From contig NC_065535.1 in assembly GCF_932294415.1 (NCBI RefSeq), positions 27,870,782-27,934,781 of the forward strand: a DNA stretch of 64,000 nucleotides, read 5' to 3'. Every line of letters begins with the position of its first letter. The stretch's first letter is position 1. The notes beneath the pieces are model-generated. The model made no database searches. It saw only the letters and a list, made by a program, of their open reading frames with translations, and had not been told where the DNA came from. Both the position numbers and the translations under genes were made by a program. Shown here piece after piece: positions 35,094 to 45,744 of the stretch. This DNA comes from Quercus robur. Lineage: Eukaryota > Streptophyta > Magnoliopsida > Fagales > Fagaceae.

Positions 35094-35648
35094 TGCCAAC
35101 AATGGTCAATCTTGCACACATAGAATTGATAGGTCTAGTCCTGAACGGTTCAATGATGGGATCAGCCTAAGGGATTGGCTTAAACCTGGGCATAGTAAAC
35201 TAAACAAAGCTGAAAGTGTGCTTATATTCAGGCAGATTGTGGAGTTAGTGGATTCTGCACACTCTCAAGGAGTTGTCTTAAATGACTTACGGCCATCTTG
35301 TTTCTTTTTACTGCAATCAAGTAGAGTTAAATACACTGGTTCTTCTACTTGATGTCAGAGAATTAGAGGGTGTGATGTGTCAAGAATCATTTCGGAAAAG
35401 GCCATTGGAACAAAATGAGCATGCCTACCTTAGTTTGGGTGCAAAGCAGCGAAGAATATGTGAGGAAATGAATTCTATTAAACAACAGCCTTACTTCATG
35501 ACTAATGGTGGCTTCAGTACTAAATCAATGAAAGAGACTGAAATTTCAATCACTGGTCCAGAAGATTCAGGACAAACTGAACTTCAGTCTCAAAACAATT
35601 CCAGCTGCCAAAATAAATCACTGGCTGCACAGCAGACTAGATTTTTAT
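35094..35648 (+). pseudogene. Captured SPA-type kinase-like domain fragment
   Basis: The reading ERFNDGISLRDWLKPG, LIFRQIVELVDSAHSQGV, LNDLRPSCFFLLQSSRVKY matches the kinase-like domain of SPA proteins (SUPPRESSOR OF PHYA-105 family, partners of COP1 in light signalling). After a stop and a frame change near 35350 it continues as QESFRKRPLEQNEHAYLSLG and ITGPEDSGQTELQSQNNSSC, which follow in SPA proteins. The coiled coil and WD40 domains are missing. It is a broken fragment inside the MULE, directly after the receptor-kinase piece. Confidence 0.8.
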
Positions 35649-35852
35649 GATTCATGTTGTTACTTTCAAAAATTGAAAATAACCCAGCTGCTAAAGTACA
35701 GTTGAATAAAGTTTTTTTTATTTTAATTTTATGTCTTGGCCTTTTCAAGTTCCAATGAATGACAATTCCTTGTTCATTTCTTTTCTCAGAACCCCAAGTT
35801 CTGGTAATGAAATTTTAGGACGATTTGAAATTCTGGGTTTTGTGAATTTTTC

Positions 35853-35981
35853 AAGAAAGCAGTGTGTGAGGCGGCTCCAACTAAGAAAGCAGACTCAGCT
35901 GCAAAGAGGGCTCGTGAAGCTGAGAAAAGGCGCATCTACAACAAATCCCGCAAATTTGAAATCAAGACCCGCATGAAGAAG
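35853..35981 (+). pseudogene. RPS20: Captured plastid ribosomal protein bS20c exon
   Basis: The frame reads AVCEAAPTKKADSAAKRARE, EKRRIYNKSRKFEIKTRM, KK and ends at a gt donor at 35982. This matches the start of mature chloroplast 30S ribosomal protein S20, including the transit-peptide junction VCEAAP and the conserved AAKRAR/RRIYNKSRKS core. Only about 43 codons are present; the C-terminal helices are absent. The possible acceptor ttttcaag/aaag suggests one captured exon. Confidence 0.8.
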
Positions 35982-37044
35982 GTGCTTATTATACATTCTT
36001 GTAAAGAGGACTATGTTTAATTCTATTTTTGTTGTGGGCTCGCACTTTATCTGGTTTTAGGATAGTTTTTATGTTCGATTGTTCAGTAAAAGGCTTCTAG
36101 ATATCAGTGATGATATAATGATATTAGAGCTAATGAGCTCTGGCTCGAATGGCTTCTTCCCTTCTAAGAGCAAGGTAGGGGGTGTGGTTGTGGGTTCAAG
36201 ACCCATACAAGGTGTGTGTGTAAATTACCAATATATAGAAAAATTAATGGTATAATGATGTTTTATATATTATTTCAAACTGAAATTTTCCTTTTAGATT
36301 ATGAAGCTATGTATCAAATCATCTTGATATGAAACTTCTCTTTTTGTTTAAGAATCATTAACAGGGTCACGATAAAGATCAAAGATCTGCTTTTCTTCAA
36401 ATTAGTGTGATCTATCTACTATAACATGAAAGGCACTTCCTCCTATCAACATTGGTAGCCTGACGATTCTCAGCACAACTTTGGAGACCTAAATTCTTAT
36501 GTTTTTTATTTCTTGTTTTTGTTGTTGTTCTTCTTCTATATTTCATGTGTGGTTAAACTAAATCAAATAAAAGGGTAAAGTTTATGCACAATATGTTAGG
36601 TGCTTAGGTGCAATATATGTTTCCCAATTATGTTCAAACACAGCTGCATTGAAGTTACTTGTCTTTGGAAATATAATATTGTTTGTGTTTCATTGGTCAA
36701 TGCAACCATGTGTTTGTATTTATTTGGGGAACTAATGTACAAAACTTATTTTTGCCTAAATTTTGTCCCAAATTAAAATATCCTTTTTAATTTTTAATTT
36801 TTAATTTTATGTTTGGTCCATATCTGAATGAAACATCCATGTCGATATCTAGATTGGTATCATTCCTATATCTTTAAATTATTGAGGTAGAATTTGGGGT
36901 TTCAATCCGTAGGCCTCATTATTTGCTGACTTTCATGGACAGAACCTTTCATGAGTGAATCCAGAATTGAACCCAAAAGACAAGCACAACAAGACCAACA
37001 TTCTAGTAATCACCGAAAAATATAAATTAACTAACTAACTAAAT
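35982..37044. other. MULE interior before right TIR
   Basis: AT-rich, possibly intron from the captured bS20c gene at first. A SINE-like stretch is listed at 36125-36250. Nothing else recognised. Confidence 0.35.
36125..36250 (+). mobile_element. tRNA-derived SINE-like repeat
   Basis: An A-box-like gctctggctcgaatggcttc is followed about 55 bases later by a good B-box gtgggttcaagaccc, then an AT-rich tail. This is the pol III promoter layout of plant SINEs. Confidence 0.5.
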
Positions 37045-37696
37045 GATGCCCCTCTGTTTGAAATACCCATAAAAATACCCACAAAAATACCCATAAAAAT
37101 ACCCATAAAAATACCCACAATATGGCTTAGTAAGTTTAACATTTCTATGCATAAAAATAACAAATTTACAAACAAAAATACCCACAAGCTAAACATGCAA
37201 GCTGAGCGAGACATACCTTGTGAGAGGGAGACCGAGAGCGAGACGGAGACGGAGAATGAAGCAGATCGCGAGATTGAGAGGGAGAATGGGAGTATTTGCG
37301 AGATTGAGAGGCAGAATGAGAGTATTTGTGTGGAAATAGCTTTAGATTGAGAGGGAGATAGCGAGATTGAGAGAGGGAGATAGCGAGATTGAGAGGTTTG
37401 GTTTGTGGGTATGTTTTGCTCTGTTCTTGGTTGGGTATTGTGGGTAACAGATGGTTTAAGTGTGGGGGCAATTTTCAGTTCCGCTGAGCAGTACTCGAGC
37501 TTCAGGAGCTCGGGTACCAAGCTTATTTTTTAAATTTTCCTGTTCCAACGTTAGGTGCCACGTTGGAACAGAAAAATGGGGTACTCGAGCTCTCCAAGCT
37601 CGAGTACCTAAAAAAGTGGAACTTACCTAAATATTTCCCAAACAGTGTTTCGGGCCTAAATATTTTAAAAATCAGTGCTAATGGGCCAAAATCGCC
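37045..37696 (-). repeat. Right 652-bp terminal inverted repeat
   Basis: Reverse complement of 13747-14398, with one difference noted. It contains the same hairpins, CT-rich tract and gggtatttttat array. The tip lies at 37696, directly against the target duplication. Confidence 0.9.
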
Positions 37697-37706
37697 CAAA
37701 TGACAC
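37697..37706. repeat. Right 10-bp target-site duplication of giant MULE
   Basis: caaatgacac, identical to 13737-13746. Confidence 0.9.
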
Positions 37707-38783
37707 AGCATTATTACTTAGTGCCGTCATGGGAGAGTAAAATATGGCGTTGATTTCTAATTTTAATTCCCTTAAAAAAAATTAATAAAGAAAAGATAGG
37801 TTTTTTGGGTGTTGTCATCCTACTGATAATGAGATTATTTAATAAAAGCATCCCAATGTGAAAACATACAATTGGACGGTACAGAACCAAATCTGGCTAA
37901 GTGTTTGGAGTACGCATAAAAGAAGTAAATAACTGTCCTCAACTTATTGAGTCCATTGAGTAATGTAAACTACGATAATTTTTGAAGCACAGGTATAAAA
38001 AAAACAATATGAAAAAAAAAATTAGTATAAAAAAAAAAATCACAACTCTTTATGGGATTAATTGTGATTGATGGAGAAAAAAAAATGGTATTATGACAAA
38101 AATTGTGAGTTTGTTGATGATACTAGAAGAATTCATATGAAAACTCATGCGTGCTGGATGTTACTAAACCTGTAGTTAGTCCCCTAGTAATGTGAAATTT
38201 TTCCCGAGATTTTTTTTTAATGAAAGGTTTAGAAAAGATTTTAAGATTTTAATTTAACTCTTTTTCACTTATCATCTTTCTAAAATCATTTTTTAGTTGC
38301 TTAAGTTACCAAATACTCCAAGTTGATTCTTAAAAGTAAATATGTTAGTTGTCTAATTTATACTAGTTATTAATCTTTTGAGGCTGATTATAAGTATAAT
38401 TTTTGGACCAAAGGAAACATAGGATTTTGTATTAAAAATAAACCTAGGAACTTGTTTGGTCATCCGAATTTTTCTTTTCCTTGTTTCTCAAAAAAAAAAA
38501 AAAAAAAAAAGAATTTTTCTTTTCCTTTTCCTAACTTCGATTTTTATTTTCCTTTTCCAAACTTAGATTATTTTTTCTTTCTTTCTTTCTTTCTAATGGT
38601 ATTTGAAATTAGTCTTCAAAACCCAATTTTGACATGATTTGTTTTTTACTACTACTAGTTGCAAATTCACGTGATGCATGAAAAATTGTAATATAATTAT
38701 TTTATAAGATTGTAATGTAAGATTTATAGGTTAAATAGTGCATAAAAGTTTTTTTAATTTTTATAAGTTTTATGTAATAGAAC
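37707..38783. other. Spacer between giant MULE and Tat element
   Basis: AT-rich with poly-A and (TTTC)n runs. No gene. The last five bases, agaac (38779-38783), are a candidate target duplication for the retrotransposon (acaac at 59614-59618, one mismatch). Confidence 0.4.
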
Positions 38784-39545
38784 TGTGGAGGCATGAGGAT
38801 CCAAAGCAGTAATAAAGTAGGCAAGGGTAATTCGGAGGAGGGGAATTTCGCGAGGAATTTTTGGATAGGACCTATTTTTACTAATAAGGAGTTTCAGATA
38901 TTGCCATTGATGACGATACTGAGGACTCCTTATTAACCTTGGAAGGTCAAGAATCAGGCGTATAGGGAGGACGGTGCAATCCCAGAGGGAACAAAGGTAA
39001 CTTGGTGTAAAACAAGGAAGAGAGGAAAAAGGAAGGACAAGGCAACTATTCTTTTTGCATTAAATGCATTGCAACCACTTAGCTGGCCGCATTAATGAGG
39101 AAATGACCATGAATAGTATTCTTCACAACTCATATTCTGGTGTAAACACCTTCTAGCAAGGTCTTGATATGACAAGTGTTAGGAGAGTTTGATCATAACC
39201 CTCCAAATGCAAGATCTAGATGCATCCTTGTTGACTTATATAAAGCCAAGAACCATCTGGATCAAAGGGAGAGAAAAGAATAGCGTGGAAGAGAAACAAA
39301 AGAGAGAAAAGAATCATCCCATTGTACCTTCCTCCTTGGATTGAACCCGAGGATAAACACTTAGTCAATTTTCAAGCTATTTCCTATTGAAATGTTATTA
39401 TTTTGCGTATAGTTCTTGGGTATGACTGTCATCTTTTGTTACAGAACGGGTATTTAAAGTTGACCTCGCATCCCATCTCTAACAAATTAATTGTGTGAGT
39501 GAATAGTAATTCGTATTTATCCATTTTTACTTTTCGCTCGCTACA
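38784..39545 (+). repeat. Left LTR of Tat element
   Basis: Starts tgtggaggcatgagg and ends gctaca. A TATA-like cttatataaagcc lies near 39235-39247. It matches 49746-50435 plus 59547-59613. Confidence 0.85.
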
Positions 39546-39565
39546 ATTGGTGTCATCTGTGGGAA
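39546..39565 (+). other. Primer binding site
   Basis: attggtgtcatctgtgggaa follows the LTR directly. It resembles the attggcgccgtctgtggg site common in plant Tat elements, with three C-to-T or G-to-A type changes. Confidence 0.6.
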
Positions 39566-39599
39566 AGTCTCCTGAAGTACTTGTATAAATCTCGTAGTC

Positions 39600-40900
39600 A
39601 TGGCTGGTACTAGGCTTAGTGAATCACTGGAGTCTGTTGGCTCTCAGTGCAGAGATCATTTCATTCATCTCGAACGTAGGAGGGATCAAGATATGGCTCA
39701 TACTCATAGTTAGTGAGCACCTTCCTTTCATTCTAAATGAACTAGACAACATGAGGCTAGTAATCATTCACGTGATGAAGAGGTCCATAACTTGGAGAAG
39801 AAGGTGGAGCGGTTACATCGACGTCTTCGTTGTCGAACTCAAATAAGGGAAGATAGGACCCTTTCTCTAGACCAATATTTAAGTACTAGAAGTGATGGAA
39901 GTTACTGACCACCAAGGAGAGGCGAGGGGCATGATGCGATGGGAAAAGCTCTCCTTCGAATTTCTTGCTCCCCATTTTCTCAACGTATCGAGTAGGTCGA
40001 GCTCCCTTGTCGCTTTAACTAGCCTACTTTCACCATCTATAATGGTAAAACCGACTCAATTGAACACGTGAGCCATTTTCACTAAAGGATGATCATTCAC
40101 TCAAAGAATGAAGTCTTAATGTGCAAGGTCTTCCCTTCAAGCCTTGGGCTGGTGGCTATGAGCTGGTTTGACAGCCTTGAAGAAGAATCAATACATTCCT
40201 ATAAGGAGCTAACTAGGGCCTTCAGGGCAAGATTTGTAACCTATAGCCGAGTCCCTAGACCCTTAGACTTTTTACTCTCGATGTCTATGAGAGAAGGGGA
40301 GACCCTGAAGAATTATTCTGATAGATATTGGGAGATCTATAATGAAATTGATGGAGTTTTTGAGGACGTCGTTGTACGAACCTTCAAAGTGGGTCTTCCT
40401 ACACATTTTGACCTGTGGAAGTCATTTACCATGAAATCGCCTCAGGGCATGCATCAATTAACGGATCAGATTGAGGAGTATAAAAGGGTCGAGGACAACC
40501 AGAGCTTTAGCAAGGGTAAAGCTAAGGCTTTTGTACCTGATCGAAAGGATAGCTTGATAGGCCGGTTGCGTCTTCCCGGCCAAGGAGGGAGTTTTATAAT
40601 CAAACGCCCCATAGTATTGCCGGTCCTTAAGCGATGAACTTGGTGTTCAAAGAGCCAATATATTAAGTGCTAGAGAAGATTAAGCACGAGCCTTATTTTA
40701 AATAGCTAAATAAGATGGTTGGAGACCCAACTTAAAGAAACCAGAATTTGTATTGTCAATACCATCAGGATTAAGGTCATATGACCGAAGAATGTAGAAC
40801 TTTGCAAGCCTTTCTTGATCAGTTGATTAAAGCTGGTAAGTTGAAGCAATTTTTGCAGTAGCAAGATAGTCAAAGAAATCAACTTACGACAGGACCACAG
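39600..40900 (+). pseudogene. Broken gag
   Basis: Starts with ATG at 39600 (MAGTRLSESLESVGS), soon interrupted by TAG. The retrotransposon gag core is open at 40089-40637 (SWFDSLEEESIHSYKELTRA, FRARFV, LDFLLSMSMREGETLKNY). A Zn-binding remnant CQYHQD-GHMTEEC lies near 40757-40797, with stops between. It would form the capsid-like particle. Frames do not connect, so no functional product is expected. Confidence 0.8.
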
Positions 40901-41049
40901 AGAAGTGGAGTACCTTGGTCATCTCTGGGAAAAATAAACGTCATTTTTGCAACCCTAAGAAAAGAATCTCACCCAATTAGCAAGGTAATGTTAGTGTTGC
41001 CACAAATGTAGAATCCGAAGAAGAGGCACCATGTAAGAAGGCCAGAATT

Positions 41050-44000
41050 TTGGAGCAACCAATCATAGGATTTTCCGAGAAAGACAAGTTGGGAACGATT
41101 CAGCCACACAATGATGCCCTAGTGGAAACCTTGCGGATAGCAGGGTACGATGTCAAGAGGGTGATGGTTGATCAAGGCAGTGAGGCAGAGATTATGTACT
41201 CTGACTTGTTTAAATGTCTAGGACTCAAACTTGAGGATTTGGACCAATATGATGCTCCATTGATCGGGTTTAATGGAAACACTATTATTCCGAAGGGGAT
41301 GATTCGATTGCCAGTACAAACTGGGGATAAGGTGGTGAGCATGAATTTCATAATGGTAGATGCTTTTTCACCATATACCGCCATCTTAGCCAAACCGTGG
41401 CTACATGCCATGGGGGCAGTCTCATCTACGTTGCATGTTAAGGTAAACTATCCTACTAATGAGGGGGTGGTAGAGCTAGTGGTATGCCAATTAGTGGCCA
41501 AGCAATGTATGGTGGCGGCGGTTGATCATCATGTTGCTAAAATTGGCTCTTCGGAAGTGGTGCCAACATTATAGCAACCATAGCCCGGGCCGCCTACCTC
41601 CTCAGATAGTCCAGTATCATGTAAGGAGTTGGAAAAGGTCGTCATTGGCAAGGATATAGATAAATACTTTCAAGTTGGGATTCTACTCCCAGTAAAGGAT
41701 AAAAAGCAGCTGGTAGACTTTCTGAAGAGTAATTTAGATGTTTTTGCGTGGAGTGCATATGTAGCAACCGCGATTGATCCCGAGTTTATTTGCTACCACT
41801 TGAATGTTAACCCTAAAGCTACCTCGAAGAAACAGTTACCTCGGCGTTCGTCTAAAGAACATGTCGAGGCTGTAAAACACGAGGTCTGTAAGCTTAAACA
41901 GGCTAGGGAAATCAAAGAGGTTTTCTACCTTGAATGGTTGGCTAATACTGTGGTCGTAAGGAAAAAATCGGGGAGGTGGAGAGTGTGTGTGGATTTTACA
42001 GATCTTAATAAAGCCTGTCCAAAGGATCCGTTTCCTGTCTCGAGAATTGATCAATTAGTTGATGCAACGTATGGACATCCTAGGATGAATTTTCTAGATG
42101 CTTTTCAAGGCTACCATCAAATCGCGTTGGTGCTTCTCGATCAAGAGAAAATAGCCTTCCTTACCCTAACAGGAAATTATCACTATAAAGTAATGCCATT
42201 TGGACTAAAGAATACAGGGTCTACATATCAAAGAATGATGACTAGAATGTTTGAGAGCCAGTTGGGAAAGAACATGGAGGCATACATTGATGATATGGTA
42301 GTTAAGAGTAAAGAAGAGTCTGGGCATCTGTCTGATCTTGATGAAGTTTTTACAATCTTAAGAAAGCACAAGTTACGCTTAAATGCTTCTAAGTATTCTT
42401 TTGGTGTAGGGTCTAGAAAGTTTTTAGGCTACATGATCACCCATCGAGGGATTCAAGTTAATCTCGACTAGATTAGGACTATTCACGGGTTGTATCCTCC
42501 TCGGAATTCGAAAGAAGTTCAGTGTCTTATTGGAATGACAGTAGCTTTAATCGGTTCATATCAAGGTCCGTAGAGCGATGTAGACCGTTCTTTCAGCTAT
42601 TGCATAAATGGAAGGATTTTTCTTGGTTCGAGGAATGTGATAAGGCTTTTGGGGAGTTGAAGGCGTATTTAGCTCATCCACCAGTCTTGTCTAGGCTAGA
42701 GAAAAAGGAGGTTTTGTATGCATATGTTATTGTTGCCCAAAATGTAGTGAGTTTGGTCTTGATATGGGTGGATGAGGGAATTTAGAAACTAGTGTACTAT
42801 GTTAGCAAATCCCTCTAGGACGCCGAGGTTAAGTATCTCTACTTGGAGAAGGCAATTCTTGCTATCATCCATGCCACCAAGAAGTTGCCCCACTACTTCC
42901 AAGCCCACACCGTGATCGTCTTGACCTAGTTGCCCCTACAAGCATTGCTTCGAAGGTTGGATTATACGAGAAGAGTGGCAAAATGGGGAACTATGCTTGG
43001 TGCATTTGACATTAAGTATTTGCCCCGAACGGCTATGAAAGGCTAAATTTTGGCGGATTTGGTAGTAGAATTTACCGAGGAGTTAGGTGATTCTGAGGAG
43101 GGGATAAAGACCGAGGGAGAGTGAGTTCAGTGGAAGTTTAGCAAGTTTGGTAGCTATTTATGGATGGCGTGGCCAACCGGAAAGGATTAGGGATAGGAAT
43201 TGTGATGATCTCACCAGATGGAATCACTTTAGAAAAGTCTTTGAGGCTTAGCTTTTTAGCAACAAGTAACGAGGCAAAATACGAGGCTCTATTGGTAGGG
43301 TTGACTACTATGCAGAAATTTGGAGTTAAGATTATCAGGGCATATTGTGATTCAAGACTCATAGTGGGACAAGTTCAGGGTGATTTTAAGGCTAAAGACC
43401 CAAGGATGCTTTGGCACTTAAATCAAGTTAAGCATTTGTTAGGGTGCTTTCATTCTTTTACACTCGAACAAGTTCCTCAAAGTAAAAATTCTCATGTTGA
43501 TTTGCTAGCAACTTTGGCTACCGCAAGCAGGGAGAATCTTCCTAGGATTATACTTGTGGAAGATTATGCATTACCTGCTTATGACGTACCGGTTCCTGTT
43601 GGAGTTCACTTTATGCGAGTGGGCCCTAGTTCGATGGATCCATTGTTTACATTTCTCAGGAATGGAATATTACCCAAGGACAAGATCGAGGCATAGAAAA
43701 TTCTTAGGAAGGCGCCGAGGTTTTGGTTATCTGAGGATCAAAAACTATACAAACGCTTATACTCGCGATCGTACCTACTGTGTATTCATCCTGAAGTAAT
43801 GGAAATATTACTGGAAGAGTTGCACGAAGGAATTTGTGGTAGTCATATAGGGGGTAGGTCACTTGCCCATAGAGCTTTAATACAAGGTTATTGGTGACCG
43901 AACATGCAGAAGTCCTCCCAAGAGTACGTTAAGAAATGGGACCAGTGTTAGAGATATGCTCCTAACATCCATCAACTAGGGGGAGTGCTAAACTCATTAA

Positions 44001-44869
44001 GTAGCCCTTAGCCTTTTGCATAGTGGGGGCTGGATATCGTGGGGCCTTTTCCTAAGGCAACAGGGAATTGAAGATTCCTCATTGTTGCTACTGATTATTT
44101 CACCAAGTGGGTCGAGGCTGAACCATTAGCAAACATGTGAGATCAAGATGTCAAAAGATCCGTATGGCGAAATATTGTGACGACGTTTAGGGTTTCGAAC
44201 ATTCTTATCTTGGATAATGGGCTTCAATTCAGTAGTAAGGCATTTCGGAGGTATTGTTGTGACTTAAGGATAAAGAATAGGTATTCCACCCCATCGTACC
44301 CACAAAGTAATGGACAAGCTGAGGCGACAAACAAAGTCATTATGGATGGTTTAAAGAAAAGATTGGAAGACGCCAAGGGAAAGTGGGTGGACGAACTGCC
44401 CCATGTTTTGTGGACATATCACGCAACTCCTAGAAGATCTATGGGTGAGACCCCGTTTTCCATGACTTATGGATCTGAAGTAGTTATCTCTACAGAAGCA
44501 AGTTTCCCAACATTAAGGTCTGGCCAACTCCTCGATGGCAGCAATGAATGACTACTATCCCTTGACCTTGATTTAGCTAAGGAATGAAGGGAAATAGTTG
44601 CGGTCAGATTAGTGCAGTACCAGCAGAAGCTTAGGCAAGGATTTGATAAAGGGATAAAAGTCAGGGTATTCATTCCAGGAGATCTTGTTTTGCGAAGGGT
44701 GGTCAAAAGTATGAAGAATCCCTCCTAGGGAAAGCTAGGTCCTAATTGGGAAGGGCCTTATTAGGTAACTTCTATAGCCAGAACAGGGGCTTATCGGTTG
44801 GAAGATTGAGATGGGGTTGTAGTTCCCCGACCATGGAATGTGAATAATTTACGAAAATATTATTTCTAA
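41050..44869 (+). pseudogene. Broken pol: protease, RT, dual RNase H, integrase
   Basis: Order along the strand: aspartic protease (41050-41574, VMVDQGSEAEIMY); reverse transcriptase (41629-42471, with [10 protein letters not shown] as catalytic box); first RNase H (about 42640-43070); second, archaeal-type RNase H (about 43155-43550, MDGVANRKGLGIGIV, NEAKYEALL); integrase with HHCC finger (about 43815-43960) and DDE core (ATDYFTKW, LDNGLQF, GQAEATNK, 44090-44330); C-terminal part ending LRKYYF at 44869. In-frame stops occur at numerous points, for example at 42468, 42784, 43695 and after 44540. The order protease-RT-RNase H-integrase is that of Ty3/gypsy. Confidence 0.88.
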
Positions 44870-44950
44870 TGTGAAATTGTGTAAATAATTATTTGCTTAT
44901 ATGCAATTGAATGTATTGATCATCTCTATTGTTGTCATTTTGATTAAAAA

Positions 44951-45270
44951 TGTACTTAAATTATCATTATGGGTTAAACAGAACCTCGACCAGGTTTGAT
45001 TCCTCAGATCACCTGCCTTGGGTAAATTAACACCTAACTTATCATCATGGGTTAAACAGAACCTCGGCCAAGTTCGACTCCTCGGATCACCTGCCTTGGG
45101 TAAATTAACACCTAACTTATCATCCTAGGTTAAACAGAAACTTGGCTAAGTTCGACTCCTCGGATCACCTTCCTTGAGTAAATTAACACCTAACTTGTCA
45201 TCATGGATTAAGTAGAACCAAGGCTAGGATAGACTCCTTGGATCATCTGCCTTTGGTAAATTAACGTTTA
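44951..45270 (+). repeat. Four tandem repeats of about 80 bp
   Basis: Units carry taacttatcatcatgggtta, aacagaacctcggccaagtt, ctcctcggatcacctgcc and gggtaaattaacacc. They lie right after the integrase end and diverge progressively along the array. Such arrays are frequent in the 3' untranslated part of Tat elements. Confidence 0.85.
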
Positions 45271-45744
45271 ACTTGTAATGTAGGACCTCAATAGATGAGA
45301 TTCCTAGGATCTTCAACTTGGTATAAAACAGCACCTGGTTTCTTCTAAGTCAGTTTCATTGAAATCTAGATTAGGCCTTGCACTTTAGTCAACCAACTAT
45401 GGAGATACTCATCCTTTGACATTAACCATAGGAGAACTTGGTGCTGAGGGCTGCAGAATGGTAGGCTATCTAGGTAAATTAAATGTGATGAAAAAAAAAA
45501 ATGTATTCAATAAAGAGTCATGTAGTTCAGAATGTGTATTAAGGCAAGGGTAAAAGAATTGTTATTACAGAATAAGGAAAACTATATGTGGCAAAAGATA
45601 AGTAGAAACCTTTTCATTCATAAGTTTAGAAACTAGAAAAGTATATAACAAAACAGGGGGTGAAGCTTTAACTCGTTAGAGTATTCACCAACTTCATTAC
45701 AAAAATAAAATAATAATAATAACAAAATAGGTCCTCGACCTAAC

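Larger units (their letters stand above)
13747..37696. mobile_element. Giant Pack-MULE, 23,950 bp, with transposase and PMD gene
   Basis: The outer tips read ggcgattttggcccattagcac on both sides, inside a perfect 10-bp duplication. The arms, 13747-14398 and 37045-37696, are each 652 bp. The parts aligned base by base differ at one position, and two overlapping frames across the rest translate identically, implying recent insertion. The element carries a MuDR-type transposase, a plant mobile domain gene, an 80-aa secreted-type ORF and fragments of host genes (TAF1, receptor kinase, SPA-type kinase, plastid bS20 and one unidentified exon pair). Palindromic arrays flank the transposase region. 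Known Pack-MULEs are usually a few kb without their own transposase. This one is large and has both gene capture and its own transposase, so it may be autonomous. Several captured pieces keep introns, so capture was from genomic DNA. Confidence 0.88.

Noticed and set aside
41629-42471. Possible endogenous pararetrovirus instead of Ty3/gypsy
   Set aside because: Integrase, LTRs and a second RNase H are present; no movement or coat protein signatures were seen.
44951-45270. CRISPR-like spaced repeats
   Set aside because: The repeats are contiguous degenerate units in a plant retroelement, with no constant repeat and unique spacers.
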